In this document: piece after piece, positions 19,001-26,455 of the stretch | How the letters are laid out: each line of letters begins with the position of its first letter | Position numbering within the stretch: the first letter of the stretch is position 1 | From: Zelonia costaricensis | Lineage: Eukaryota > Euglenozoa > Kinetoplastea > Trypanosomatida > Trypanosomatidae | Direction: 5' to 3' | Length of the DNA: 27,082 nucleotides | Assembly: GCA_030849075.1 (NCBI GenBank) | Contig: JASAOO010003181.1 | Location: forward strand, 1-27,082 | Made by a program: the position numbers and the translations under genes | The notes under the pieces: model-generated | The model's input: only the letters and a program-made list of their open reading frames with translations | Databases searched by the model: none | What the model was told of the DNA's origin: nothing

Positions 19001-20436
19001 TCTACGCGAGCCGCGCCAACTGCGTGCAGCGGCGTGGCCGGTGCGGCCGCACCCGGCCCGGGTTGTGCATCCGCCTCTTCACCCGCGAGCACTTTGCAAA
19101 CTTGCACGACTACCAGACCCCGCAGCTGCACCGCATTCCCCTCGACAGCCTCTGCCTCACCGCCCTCAAACTCGGCATCGGCGACCCGCGCGAGTTCCTG
19201 CAGACAGCGATGGAGCCGCCGATTCCGTCCGAGGTGGAGGGGGCGATGCGGCGCCTGCACGAGCTCGGCGCGACCACCGAGAGAGGCCAGCTCACGGCGC
19301 TTGGAAGGCGGCTGGCGGTGCTGCCCATGACGCCGCCGGTGGCCAAGACGGTGCTCATTGGCGCCGCGCTGCGCTGCCTCGACACGGCCCTCACCATCGC
19401 CGCCATGGAATCCGATACCGTCTTTCTCCGCAACTTCGACGAGCGCGTCGCGTCGCGGGTGCAGCGCGAGGATCTCTCATGCGGCACGATGTCCGACACC
19501 CTCGCCTGCGTGAACGGGTACAACTACTGGGCCGCGGTGGTGAGCGACTACTCGCCGGTCGAGGCGAGGCGGTGCACTCGGACGCGCCGGATGAGCCCGA
19601 CGGCCCTTTTGCGTATCTCGCTGCTGAAGCGGCAGTACTTCAATGTGCTGGTCGACTCCGGCTTCCTCGGCGACGTGCCGCGGACAACTCTGCTTACGGG
19701 CAAACGGCAGCCACGCCCTCACGAGGCCGCCTTCAACGACAGCTCCGAGTACTCTACCCACGCCCTCGACGTGGGGCTCGCGAAAGCGCTCGTCGCCGCC
19801 TCGGCGCTGCCCAGCCTCGCGCTGCTCTCCGGGCCGACGGTGGTTCGGACACCCTTCGACAACTACATCCCCATCAACAACGACAGCGTCTTGAGGGGGG
19901 CCCCGTGTACGCCCCATATGGTGCCATACGTAGTCTACAAGAGTCTGCTGCGCATTACGCACTTGCAGACACTGATGGTGACGGATGCGACGACAGTCAC
20001 GATTTGGTCTCTGCTGCTGATGGGCACGCGCGGCATGAAGCTGGACTACGACCAGGAGCTGCGGCTCGGCTCGCTGAACAACTGGATCTTTTTCCGGTGC
20101 AGCTACGCTGCGGTGGAGCAGGTGCGTCGCTTCAAGGCGCTGCTCGACCGCCGCCTCGAGCGCAAGTTCGTCGACCCGTTCGATGCTGTCAACAACGCGC
20201 GGCTTGATGAGCTGAGCGCTGTTGTGCGCGAGCTGCTCAGCCTGCGCATGCACCCGAGCAGCCTGCACCCGGACTCGGTCGTCTGGTGCGAGTCGGGCAC
20301 CATTCTGTCACCCGATGCGCCGCATGCCACGACAGCCGCAGTCGACAGCGAGGTGGGCGACGCCGGTGGGGCTACCGCAGAAGACGACGGCGACGGCGCG
20401 GCGGTGGCGGACGGAGCGAGTTTCGCTGAGGAGTAG
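13021..20436 (+). CDS. REH2: KREH2-type mitochondrial DEAH/RHA RNA editing helicase
   Basis: The product is a 2471-residue RNA helicase matching kinetoplastid KREH2, the editing helicase of T. brucei (about 2,170 residues as I recall), which acts with guide RNA/mRNA complexes in the kinetoplast. The N-terminus (MRAVRHALVVRAVAAALLRS) is an evident mitochondrial presequence. Residues about 100-1465 hold repeated dsRBD-like modules. The helicase core shows motif I GTTGCGKTT at 1604-1612, DEIHER at 1703-1708, SAT at 1735-1737, STNIAES from 1920, and QRRGRCGR at 2003-2010. Helicase-associated and OB-fold regions follow at about 2035-2190 and 2265-2370. The C-terminal 70 residues are acidic. All ATPase motifs are intact. 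An Ala run near residue 625 and a Pro/Arg-rich linker separate the third and fourth modules. The frame is open for 99 codons upstream but only from GTG; the ATG at 13021 gives the presequence directly. Confidence 0.95.
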   Translation: MRAVRHALVVRAVAAALLRSGPRAGAAATHVTATALYTPLRAHTTGVIEPADIDWVSPDEGWSSGGAAGNAAAATASTSTYTAAAAWDAAHTSALPSVFEDVQETDAFARSRVLALVRRYRGPSALDDDAAGAPRAASFETEALRDGELFHARLRLPLTGAALAVVEEITHSISSSSGGDTASAVPPTALWAHGVSNTAKDAELLAAMHAERLADMLGYHLFTLPSRQRRHAEAAAAAGRYASSVDDVGSGPTAAWRRERWPAPLRRLLTDEETEGGGWQLVRTSAAVRHYITPPHTVLSPCLLDIGARLRIEEFFANAPAGCPSFAQMLSTEQVRTRTASSVASGGEAAMLAQLALPPALTGLPESSAPLIAAGKARERLVAVQLACMHAELLLDAVNVPIFADDETQRAHAAAARSFGRTAPLPGAVPKDPSHLHLPAPLKAMTEAGVEAGSDAPPRTATRSADDDWVHRHELVTEQSSTFVESVVSESTAVDDLTAFLAAEGAPRATAPFLRVRLSGLVRSTVLLPVSDLYGIRGGVGVAAKTEDADVLAAMHALDVLMALGVAVKRPEKVDTAWKALRRELVGDVPELSGPAAAPSPPARRLSAKKFTLSVALTSASVEAAAAAAAAPPAKPQQPRRPPRRARLASEATATLPPRYGSAENPEPASATPAETPAAATRSAREAAEKTLATVRAAVPCEHWDLQPDSPDGYIMIAPSTAGDEPPHRGEEAIVSPRTLDKLSKGRIMSYLSTVGRRLSDVVVVRQLLTEEETEGRPRHRCALKVPLPSVCGEPRLALGEGETAADAESAACMHAELILDALGVCLYTDVVRQKRHADACARWGRWAPSGPQEEQPSSTVAPPPLRREYAGSLHWERKKARRTEPQREGGRGSGAEAAPVEKRGKPTAESHETRQAKQRAVAGVAPGQAALPEPSCPSDTAAWTTEPTREHDPSAFVDLSEAEVDVVSKNRVQYYLRHEGLAAGKRTFTTESARTSIMHVLTWALPLPARFVTAGDVGSDAPASNLECLVTGVAPTRKDAEALSWMHAERCLDALGIPLFPNLPKLQAYHARRAAEAGRSAPSEVRGSDALQLPSLDPPPVRPLRLISAHKGLSVKIPRPPALVEEEDGALSYSEKEWNAYVEECASYVLMKRMSVCNTLYELERVPRTGDAVVDAALAEVEQMPLDQYARLRISCYSRLLQKHYHARYTYSVVGPSHLRVTMSTMRVPGFPFLVARGVGTTRSIAVRRAAMHAVAILRRIDPSYEDNRAAVETAVRVAVSSFNLVATQGKVDIENFDLDAFNALPIINTDAVASLSSKERRHLNRIRVLFAAESAWYAKRRDFSVGGKKRAIAMYTLCYDVPPADLRERIRLIPRLEESAPTTTLRSRDTGPLLQVGNSDAGDAMSVRVNVGAIFSARVSVDDEDGNTLTGTCSGGGEKDNSDTAYERLFAKMEEQLPAMKPIVAMLKLHPYLLPTSIPSLQVPEALRDRMQQCLRNQQDLSDVGANAEAAAAPEAPSAMESKQGVEDVDGRREWGQDGSELPSAEETAERSALLLAQLQQRTTNPLYLERFAVRRAQLSIAAHKQEILDSVRNNPVTIICGTTGCGKTTQVPQYILEEATLNGKGGECRILLSQPRRISAVSIAQRIAAERLEHIEDSVGYVIRFEARHGRHINLATVGVVLRQLQADPMLRNYNYLIIDEIHERDVNTDFLLMLLRPLLKRRPDLRVVLMSATLQGSAFQRYFDGAPLLQVEGQMFPVQDLYLEDLLPVAQQYNSMSPQLKELAGTLQSSSHKFRRHGATTSSAEEGDLETVHVVPSENAGRAAAEGQKTSVVEVTSSVDVATVQFAVEHALRTVELNESAILVFLPGWEDIRRVREVLERNASYHILALHSSVTPEKQLECFLPAPPGKFKIVLSTNIAESGVTIDDVGVVIDTGRLKELAYATRSRSVVPKTDSRGYDSYLVVDSSSVTSTLLAPNEAQGKYMELMEIYASRANCVQRRGRCGRTRPGLCIRLFTREHFANLHDYQTPQLHRIPLDSLCLTALKLGIGDPREFLQTAMEPPIPSEVEGAMRRLHELGATTERGQLTALGRRLAVLPMTPPVAKTVLIGAALRCLDTALTIAAMESDTVFLRNFDERVASRVQREDLSCGTMSDTLACVNGYNYWAAVVSDYSPVEARRCTRTRRMSPTALLRISLLKRQYFNVLVDSGFLGDVPRTTLLTGKRQPRPHEAAFNDSSEYSTHALDVGLAKALVAASALPSLALLSGPTVVRTPFDNYIPINNDSVLRGAPCTPHMVPYVVYKSLLRITHLQTLMVTDATTVTIWSLLLMGTRGMKLDYDQELRLGSLNNWIFFRCSYAAVEQVRRFKALLDRRLERKFVDPFDAVNNARLDELSAVVRELLSLRMHPSSLHPDSVVWCESGTILSPDAPHATTAAVDSEVGDAGGATAEDDGDGAAVADGASFAEE
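13342..17415 (+). repeat. Array of degenerate dsRBD-like modules within the helicase
   Basis: Within the helicase, a unit recurs at uneven spacing: an N-terminal helix, beta strands containing a Leu/Pro segment, then a second helix with the signature MHA. The MHA codons start at 13642, 14185, 14683, 15460, 16159 and 16777 (residues 208, 389, 555, 814, 1047, 1253). The usual form is MHAE followed by LDALG. In modules 1, 2, 4 and 5 a trailer follows with HA, then GR and a small residue or Pro. A seventh, more diverged unit lies at about 16972-17415 just before the helicase core. The layout resembles dsRBD alpha1-beta-alpha2, which is my inference from pattern; two such domains are usually described for KREH2. 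Confidence 0.65.
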
Positions 20437-20614
20437 TGCCGCCGCGAGCCACGCGCGTGCGCACGAAGCTGCAAGATACCTGAAAGGAAGGACGGATGGA
20501 CGCGACACACCGACGCGTGAGGTGGATTTACATGCCGCACTCGACGGCAACGCCAGCGAGACACGCGTAGGAGGGGCGGGTGGGTATGGGAGCTGCCGTT
20601 GATGTTGTTCGGTT

Positions 20615-20635
20615 CTTTTTTTGTTTGTTTGTTTG
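20615..20635. repeat. TTTG tetranucleotide repeat
   Basis: Four or so TTTG units follow a T run in the region downstream of the helicase gene. Confidence 0.75.
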
Positions 20636-20742
20636 TGCGCCGCCTTCGCGGGAAAAGAGAGTGTCTCTCTTTCCCTCACCTCCCCCTCCCCCTCTCCTTC
20701 TTCTTCTGCCGTGTTTGACTGTCGTCGCGTCGTATGTCATGC

Positions 20743-20771
20743 GGGGGTGGAGGGGGGAGGAGGGAGGTGGG
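20743..20771 (+). other. G-quadruplex-type motif in the KREH2 3' region
   Basis: Four G-runs of 5, 6, 3 and 3 bases are separated by three 4-base purine-rich spacers. This satisfies the standard G-quadruplex pattern on the sense strand, so it could fold in the 3' UTR of the helicase mRNA. Folding is inferred, not shown. Confidence 0.6.
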
Positions 20772-21791
20772 TGGTGGAGGTCCACAACGCAGGGGGCGCC
20801 ACTGTCGTCACAATCTGGATTCTATTCCTTCTTTTGCTGTTGCTGTTGGCCGGTCTTCTTTCGGCTCACTGTGAGGTGCTCGTTGTGGGGATGCTACTCC
20901 GACGAAGTGTAGTTGCTTTGCGAAGGAGACACAGCGTGCGTTGAGATGCACCAAGTGGCGTGACTACGTGCGCCCTCAAGAGTGCAAGCTGCTGCGTGCC
21001 GCCGCTGTTCTACGCATGTCTGAGCCACGTGCCTGTTTCACGTCATGTAGGGCCACCTTCTTGAGGGGGGTGTCGGCAGTGCTTCGCTTCGTGTACGGTG
21101 CGTATGTCTGTGTGTGCGTGCTCGTGAAGGGGTTGTGCGTTGTTGTTGGTGTTCTCTCGCTTGACGGCTCGCGTGTGGTGTGCACGCGCGTCCCAGAGTT
21201 TTGGGTAGAGAGCGAGGCAATCAAACGGAAAGGCGAGGTGAAGGGGGTGGCGTACCAGCTCCTTGTGAACCCACCACGACAAGTGAAAAAAAGAAAAAAG
21301 GGGGGCTCCGACGTCTCAATTTCGCGCTGGAGTCGAATGCCCTGTTTTACGCCGCTTCTCTTTCTGAAGGCTTCAACGCAAGTAGGTTTGAAGTGAAGGA
21401 GGGCGGGCTAGCATCTGAAAAAAAGGGCAGGAGGCTGGCAAAGCGTCCCTTGTCTTCGTCACACGCTTGTCGCAGGCGAGAGCCGCGGGTGACGTGAAGC
21501 TTGCTCATGCCGCAAGAGCTCGTCGTCTCACTTCCACGTACACGCCTTTTCTTCAATGCCCGAGTTCGCGGCGGTGTAACAGAGTGTGACGACAAAGAAG
21601 CGTAGAAAGAGAGAGAGACTCCGCGGAGTGGTCACCTCCTGCGGGACTCACACTAGAATAGAGAGCTAGCGCTTTCGCTGTTCAGCTGCAGTCTCACTGC
21701 AACGGCCTCGGCCTTCTCTTTCTCCACAAACACGCCATCACACGCACACGAGCCTGAGCTCTGCGCCTGCTTCTGATTGAGTTTGACCCAC

Positions 21792-21793
21792 AG
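21792..21793 (+). promoter_or_regulatory. Candidate spliced-leader acceptor AG for the membrane protein gene
   Basis: The AG follows a moderately pyrimidine-rich stretch and leaves about 49 bases, themselves C/T-rich, to the ATG at 21843. Another AG at 21751-21752, closer to the T/C tract at 21706-21725, is equally possible. Confidence 0.3.
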
Positions 21794-21842
21794 CTATCCC
21801 CGTCCCCTCCGTCCCACCCCCGCCCGCTTTCGCGCCGTATCG

Positions 21843-23756
21843 ATGGCGGGGCTGCAAACGCCGTCGCCACCAGCGGCCCTCTCAGCACTGCCGCACTACC
21901 TCGGTGGCGTGAGCGACTCGCTTGGGCACTTGCCGCCGTGGTACCAGCTGCTCTCCCTCGGCGGGGTCTTCTGCGTCATACACCTGCGCAACAACGCCGT
22001 CGTGAAGTGGCTTGTGGTGCAGCTGCACAGCTCGCTTGGCACCGAGGCGATGTGGGTGGACGAGTACAAGCTCACGCTGCAGTCCATGTCCTTCACGGAA
22101 CGTCTCTGCTTCACCCTCTACGGCGCCGCCCTGGCCCTCATCGTCGTGGCGCTCTTTCGCATGCTGTGCCGGGACACGTGGAGCCTCGGCTTGAACGTCG
22201 GGCAGCTCTTCCCGGACAAGAAACTGCCAACCGCCGCGATTATCGTGCTCATGTGCGTCACAGAGAGCGTGCGGCTGCGGCACGTCATCGTGGAGCAGCT
22301 CGACACCCCCGGCTCACTTGCCAGCCTTGCGATGCACAACTTCGACGGCATCGAGGCCACCGAGTTCGACCCCCGCATCACCGAGAGCAACCCGCACTTC
22401 GTCGTCCAGTTTGAGCTGTTCCGCGCGTTCCTGATGCAAATCATCACGCGCCGCGTGCCGGCGGTGGTCCTCGCCGGCGTATACCGCCTCTTCCGCGACG
22501 TGCCGCGAAAGGCGCATGTTGGGCTGCGATGGTACATGGCAACCATCGCGGGGTTCTTCTGCGTGCAGGAGCTGCTGGGCATGTACGTCCGCTACTTCTG
22601 GACGGACATGACTGCCTGGGCGATGGTGCTCTGGTCGCTGACCTTCCTCGGCCTGGTCAACTACCTCTACGGGCCGTCCAAGCGGGCGGGCACGGTGGTC
22701 ACGATGTCGTCGACCGACTGCGTAACGGAGGCGGCACGCAGCCTCATCACGTGCGCCGCGCTGTGGCTCATCGCCTCGCTGGTCGTGCTCGCCTTCGTCG
22801 TCAGCGTGCACGAGGAGCTCGTCCTCATTTGGCTCTTCATGTCCCTCATGATTCTGTGGACACCCGCCATCATCGACGCGTGTGCGACGGACTACATGGC
22901 ATTCCTCGCCATCGGCGCCGGCTGCGTGGCCTACGCAATGGACAGCGTCTCCTCCGTCCAGGCGGCCGCCCGCTTCTCGGCGCTGCACTTTCTGTGGTGG
23001 CTCTCCGTCTCTCTCCTGTACAACGCCACCCTGCACGTGTTCGCCTCGCGCTACGTCGCGGCGGCCGTGGCGCTCTTGTGGTTTCTGTGGACGCTGGCCC
23101 CACCCAGCGAGGTGTGGTCGAGCGTGGAGTCGACCGCCGCCCTCGGGCTCGACGGTGGGTACGGCGTCGTGCACCTCTTTGCCGCGCGAGTGGTTTGGCT
23201 GTGCGCCGTGGCCGACTTCGCGCCGCTGCCGGTGGGCTCGTGGATGCACACACGCACGCAGGGGGACGGCAAGCACGCCTTCGACCTCCTGCTCCACGCT
23301 GCTGTGCCGGCGTGTGCTTTCTGCGTGGCGATCACGACCCTCGTCGAGCGCACCTTTACCACCGAGACGCGGATGGCGTGGCAGCAGCGTGACGTCGTGA
23401 GCGCCACACCCGGCGTGCTGCTGCGCAAGATGCTGCGCGCCCTCGTCGTGGTCGGCTGCGTCGCCTGCTCCGTGGGTGTGTGGTGGGTGGTGCGCGTCTA
23501 CGCGCTGCCGATGTGGACGCACCTGCTGCCGGACATCATCAGTCGCGCACTCTCCACCGTCGCCGCCGTGACGGTGCTGGGCAATCTCATGGATATGCAA
23601 GACAGCATGTACGTGGCGTGCGTCCGCATGCTCGGTCTGCGCGACCCCACATTGCCAGGGGGGGAGTCGTCCAACCCCGACGACGACACGCCCAGCTTCG
23701 CCACGCCGCGAATGCCGCTCAACGGTAAAGACGCCCGCTCCTCACCCGCCTTCTAG
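21843..23756 (+). CDS. Multi-pass membrane protein of unknown function
   Basis: The product is 637 residues and I do not recognise a family. I count roughly 11-14 hydrophobic segments spread over nearly the whole length, for example near residues 35-52, 88-110, 130-146, 230-275, 300-345, 385-425, 445-465, 480-500, 525-550 and 560-585. Several are rich in Trp, Leu and Val. A hydrophilic loop at about 155-190 carries charged residues and the sequence HNFDGIEATEFDP. The C-terminal 45 residues are polar (ESSNPDDDTPSFATP) and probably cytosolic. No signal peptide, RING finger, ATP-binding motif or transporter signature was visible. The open frame starts at TTG 21777, so the ATG at 21843 is preferred. 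Third-position G/C bias equals that of the neighbours, supporting a real gene. A transporter or an ER/Golgi polytopic scaffold are both possible. Confidence 0.85.
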   Translation: MAGLQTPSPPAALSALPHYLGGVSDSLGHLPPWYQLLSLGGVFCVIHLRNNAVVKWLVVQLHSSLGTEAMWVDEYKLTLQSMSFTERLCFTLYGAALALIVVALFRMLCRDTWSLGLNVGQLFPDKKLPTAAIIVLMCVTESVRLRHVIVEQLDTPGSLASLAMHNFDGIEATEFDPRITESNPHFVVQFELFRAFLMQIITRRVPAVVLAGVYRLFRDVPRKAHVGLRWYMATIAGFFCVQELLGMYVRYFWTDMTAWAMVLWSLTFLGLVNYLYGPSKRAGTVVTMSSTDCVTEAARSLITCAALWLIASLVVLAFVVSVHEELVLIWLFMSLMILWTPAIIDACATDYMAFLAIGAGCVAYAMDSVSSVQAAARFSALHFLWWLSVSLLYNATLHVFASRYVAAAVALLWFLWTLAPPSEVWSSVESTAALGLDGGYGVVHLFAARVVWLCAVADFAPLPVGSWMHTRTQGDGKHAFDLLLHAAVPACAFCVAITTLVERTFTTETRMAWQQRDVVSATPGVLLRKMLRALVVVGCVACSVGVWWVVRVYALPMWTHLLPDIISRALSTVAAVTVLGNLMDMQDSMYVACVRMLGLRDPTLPGGESSNPDDDTPSFATPRMPLNGKDARSSPAF

Positions 23757-23849
23757 CCACGCTGGTAGAGTGAAGAGAAGGAGAGAGGAGAGGCACACAC
23801 GAGCAAGAGGGGTTGCCTCAGTTGCAGGGCGTACGCTCCGCCTTCGCTG

Positions 23850-23871
23850 ATCTCTCTCGCTCTCTCTCTCG
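23850..23871. repeat. CT-rich microsatellite
   Basis: A TC/CT dinucleotide run with one interruption lies about 100 bases after the membrane protein stop codon. Confidence 0.8.
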
Positions 23872-24671
23872 CACTCCACCGCTCTGGTGAAGACGCGCCT
23901 TCTTCAGTTGTTGTTTTATTGCTCTGCCGCTCTAGCCTACCCGCCCCTCCCGTTTTTCTGCGAAGGCCACTCACACAGCGTCAATGGCGTGCACGCCAAA
24001 GACGGACGAAGAGAAGAAGCGTTTTGAATGCAGCGGAAGAGGGCCAGCGAGTGTTGGCGGCAGCACAGCCGCCACCGCAGCGAGCTGCCTCCGGCGGGTC
24101 CGCTGACCGTGGACGACGAGCCGAGTATTTGCACCTCCCTCGTTTGCTGTCCAACGGGCCCCCACCCATTCACACCCACCACTCCAACATACCTCTGACG
24201 CAAGCTGTACGACGCCAGCCTGAAGCCGCAAAGCGCACTACTTCTCCAGCTGGCCTGTCACAGGAAAACAAAAAAAAAACGCCCTTGACTCTCACTGCCT
24301 CCCTCTCCTTGCCGCCGCCTCGTTCCTCCTCCGATTCCGCCTCTCCCTCCCCCCCCCTTACCTGTCCCCCAAACCTCATCCACCTCGCCTTCACCTCCGA
24401 CGCACTGCACAAAAATGCAACAGATCTTCTTTCTCGCCATATAGCACTCAACGACATTTTTCTCTTCTTCTCTGCCTCGAACTCGACGCCTTCTCACCCC
24501 CCCCCCATACCCAACATCCGTCACGAGACTTGTTTTTCTTTGTGTTCTTCTCTTTTCCTTCATCTTTCCTTTTCTCCTCCTTCGTGTGTTGTCTTCTCCA
24601 TAACGTGGTCCTGCCCACCGTCACCTCAGAAAACGACCACCCTCAAACGAACGTCCCAGCAGCTTCTTCTG

Positions 24672-24672
24672 N
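24672..24672. other. Ambiguous base (n)
   Basis: The only undetermined base in the window. It falls in the pyrimidine-rich leader region upstream of the decarboxylase and affects no coding sequence. Confidence 0.99.
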
Positions 24673-24739
24673 TGCCAAAACTCTCAGCTCCATCTTCTTC
24701 CTCCTCCTACTCCTCCTCCTCCCACCCCACACCCCCTTC

Positions 24740-24741
24740 AG
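24740..24741 (+). promoter_or_regulatory. Candidate spliced-leader acceptor AG for the decarboxylase gene
   Basis: The AG ends a very strong pyrimidine tract (about 24691-24739) and leaves about 61 bases to the ATG at 24803, with no intervening ATG. This is the clearest acceptor layout in the window. Confidence 0.5.
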
Positions 24742-24802
24742 TCCACCCCTCCGGCGGCACCACCAGTGCTTCTGTCCTCCTCTCACCACTCCACTCGCCA
24801 CG

Positions 24803-26455
24803 ATGCCGTTCGACGGTTACACGGTCGGCTGCTATCTGCTAGACCGCCTCGTCGAGGTGGGTTGCGAGCACCTCTTCGGCGTCCCCGGCGACTTCAACCT
24901 CCGCTTCCTCGACGATGTCATGGAGCACCCGAAGATGAAGTGGGTTGGCACGGCAAACGAGCTCAACGCGGCCTACGCGGCGGACGGCTACGCGCGCCAG
25001 CGCGGCATTGCCGCCCTCACGACCACCTGCGGCGTGGGTGAGCTGTCGGCGCTCAACGGTGTGGGCGGCAGCTGCGCCGAAAGCGTGCCGGTCATCCACA
25101 TCGCTGGCTCCACCTCTAACAAGAGCCAGGGCAACCGCGAGCTGCTGCACCACACCCTGGGCGACGGCAACCACATGCACTTCCTGCACATCAGCGCCGA
25201 GGTGACGTGCATCGCGGTGATGCTGACGCCGGAGAACTGCGTGACCGAGATCGACCGCGTCATCACGGAGGTGCTGTATCACAAGAAGCCGGGCTACATT
25301 GCCATGCCGACGAACCTGGCTGAGATGCCGGTGAAGCCGCCGACGGGGAAGCTGGTGCGGCGCGCCCCGGAGGTGTCGCCGGAGACGCTGGCCGCCTTCG
25401 AGGAGGCTGTCGCCACGCGTCTGCAGGGGGCCCGCAACCCCGCCGTGCTCGCAGGGCACCTGATTGACCGCTTCCGCTGCAGCCCGCAGGTGAACCACTT
25501 CCTCGAGAACGTCCGCATCCCGTACGCGCCGGCGGTGCTCGGCAAGGGCGCGGTCAACGAGCACCTGGAGAACTACGTTGGCACGTACATTGCTGGTGCC
25601 ATGCCGAACCCGGCCAAGTCGGTGATCGAGAACGCCGATGTGTGCATCTCCATCGGTGTGAAGCTGTCGGACACGGTGACGGCTGGCTTCCGGCACAAGA
25701 TTGACCCGCTGAACACAATCGACATCCAGCCCTTCTTCGCCAGGGTCGGGGACCAGATCTTCCACCAGGTGCCGATGGAGGTGGCCATCAAGGCCGTCGA
25801 GGAGGCCGCGCTGAAGTGCCACTCGAACTGGAGCACCGAGTACCCGGAGCCGCAGACCTTCGCCACCCCTGAGGCCGAGAGCGAGCTCAACCTCTGCCAC
25901 GTGTGGAATGAGATTCAGGCTTGCCTGAAGCCGAACGACGTCGTGCTCATCGACCTCGGCACCTCCTCCTTCACCTCGGCGCTGCTGCGCCTGCCGCAGG
26001 GTTGCAGCGTGCTGTGTCAGCAGCTGTGGGCCTCGATCGGCTACACCCTTCCCGCCGCGATCGGTGCCCAGACGGCCGACGAGAGCCGCCGCGTCGTGTG
26101 CATTATTGGCGACGGTGCGGCGCAGATGACGGTGCAGGAGCTCGGGACGGCGGCCCGCTACAACCTCAAGCCCATGTTCATTCTCATTAACAACGACGGC
26201 TACACCATCGAGCGCTACATCCGCGGATGGGACTCTACGTACAACGACATCGCGCCGTGGAACTGGACGGGGCTCGCGCGCAACTTCTGCAAGGGCGCGG
26301 AGCCGAACACCCGCGTCGTGGACAAGGTTGGCGGCGTCAAGGCGGTGATGAGCGACAAGCTGGACAAGATGATGTTTGCCGAGGTGCTGGTGGACAAGTT
26401 CGATGGGCCGCTAAGCAGCTGCGTTCCTCTGCCCGGCAAGCCGGCGAACACGTAG
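24803..26455 (+). CDS. Indolepyruvate/pyruvate decarboxylase, ThDP-dependent
   Basis: The product is a 550-residue cytosolic 2-keto-acid decarboxylase that turns a 2-keto acid (indole-3-pyruvate, pyruvate or similar) into an aldehyde and CO2 using thiamin diphosphate and Mg2+. Key residues are all present: Asp30 in GVPGDFN, the cofactor-activating Glu53 in TANELN, the His116-His117 pair, the ThDP motif from GDG at 436-438 to NN at 463-464, and Glu470 in YTIE. The stretch ERYIRGWDSTYNDIAPWNWT resembles enterobacterial indolepyruvate decarboxylases more than yeast or Zymomonas pyruvate decarboxylases, and the length (550) fits the bacterial enzymes (about 550). No peroxisomal signal is seen at the C-terminus (PANT). 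Bacterial origin by lateral transfer is inferred; codon use now matches the neighbours. Natural substrate cannot be set from sequence alone. Confidence 0.95.
   Translation: MPFDGYTVGCYLLDRLVEVGCEHLFGVPGDFNLRFLDDVMEHPKMKWVGTANELNAAYAADGYARQRGIAALTTTCGVGELSALNGVGGSCAESVPVIHIAGSTSNKSQGNRELLHHTLGDGNHMHFLHISAEVTCIAVMLTPENCVTEIDRVITEVLYHKKPGYIAMPTNLAEMPVKPPTGKLVRRAPEVSPETLAAFEEAVATRLQGARNPAVLAGHLIDRFRCSPQVNHFLENVRIPYAPAVLGKGAVNEHLENYVGTYIAGAMPNPAKSVIENADVCISIGVKLSDTVTAGFRHKIDPLNTIDIQPFFARVGDQIFHQVPMEVAIKAVEEAALKCHSNWSTEYPEPQTFATPEAESELNLCHVWNEIQACLKPNDVVLIDLGTSSFTSALLRLPQGCSVLCQQLWASIGYTLPAAIGAQTADESRRVVCIIGDGAAQMTVQELGTAARYNLKPMFILINNDGYTIERYIRGWDSTYNDIAPWNWTGLARNFCKGAEPNTRVVDKVGGVKAVMSDKLDKMMFAEVLVDKFDGPLSSCVPLPGKPANT

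Larger units (their letters stand above)
20437..21842. other. Intergenic region, KREH2 gene to membrane protein gene
   Basis: About 1.4 kb without a supportable gene. It includes a TTTG repeat at about 20615-20635, a C/T tract at about 20660-20710, a G-rich four-run motif at 20743-20771, and a T-rich stretch at 20820-20865. Two A-rich stretches follow at 21283-21300 and 21416-21426. The open frame at 20941-21396 starts with TTG, is Val/Cys-rich low complexity, and is not called. Confidence 0.55.
23757..24802. other. Intergenic region, membrane protein gene to decarboxylase gene
   Basis: About 1 kb. It contains a CT-rich microsatellite at 23850-23871, a small ATG frame at 23984-24106, an A run at 24269-24279, and from about 24290 to 24800 a long, almost continuous pyrimidine-rich tract leading to the decarboxylase. 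An ambiguous base is present at 24672. An in-frame reading upstream of the decarboxylase ATG is just translated polypyrimidine and is not coding. Confidence 0.6.

Noticed and set aside
20941..21396. 151-codon frame after the helicase gene
   Set aside because: It starts at TTG, is Val/Cys-rich from GT-rich DNA, and lacks the third-position bias of the neighbouring genes.
22314..23600. 428-codon open frame on the minus strand
   Set aside because: It is an antisense shadow of the membrane protein gene, His/Arg-rich, without any domain pattern.
24530..24802. N-terminal extension of the decarboxylase frame
   Set aside because: It starts at a non-ATG codon, crosses the ambiguous base, and translates the splice tract. 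The family's normal N-terminus aligns at the ATG 24803.
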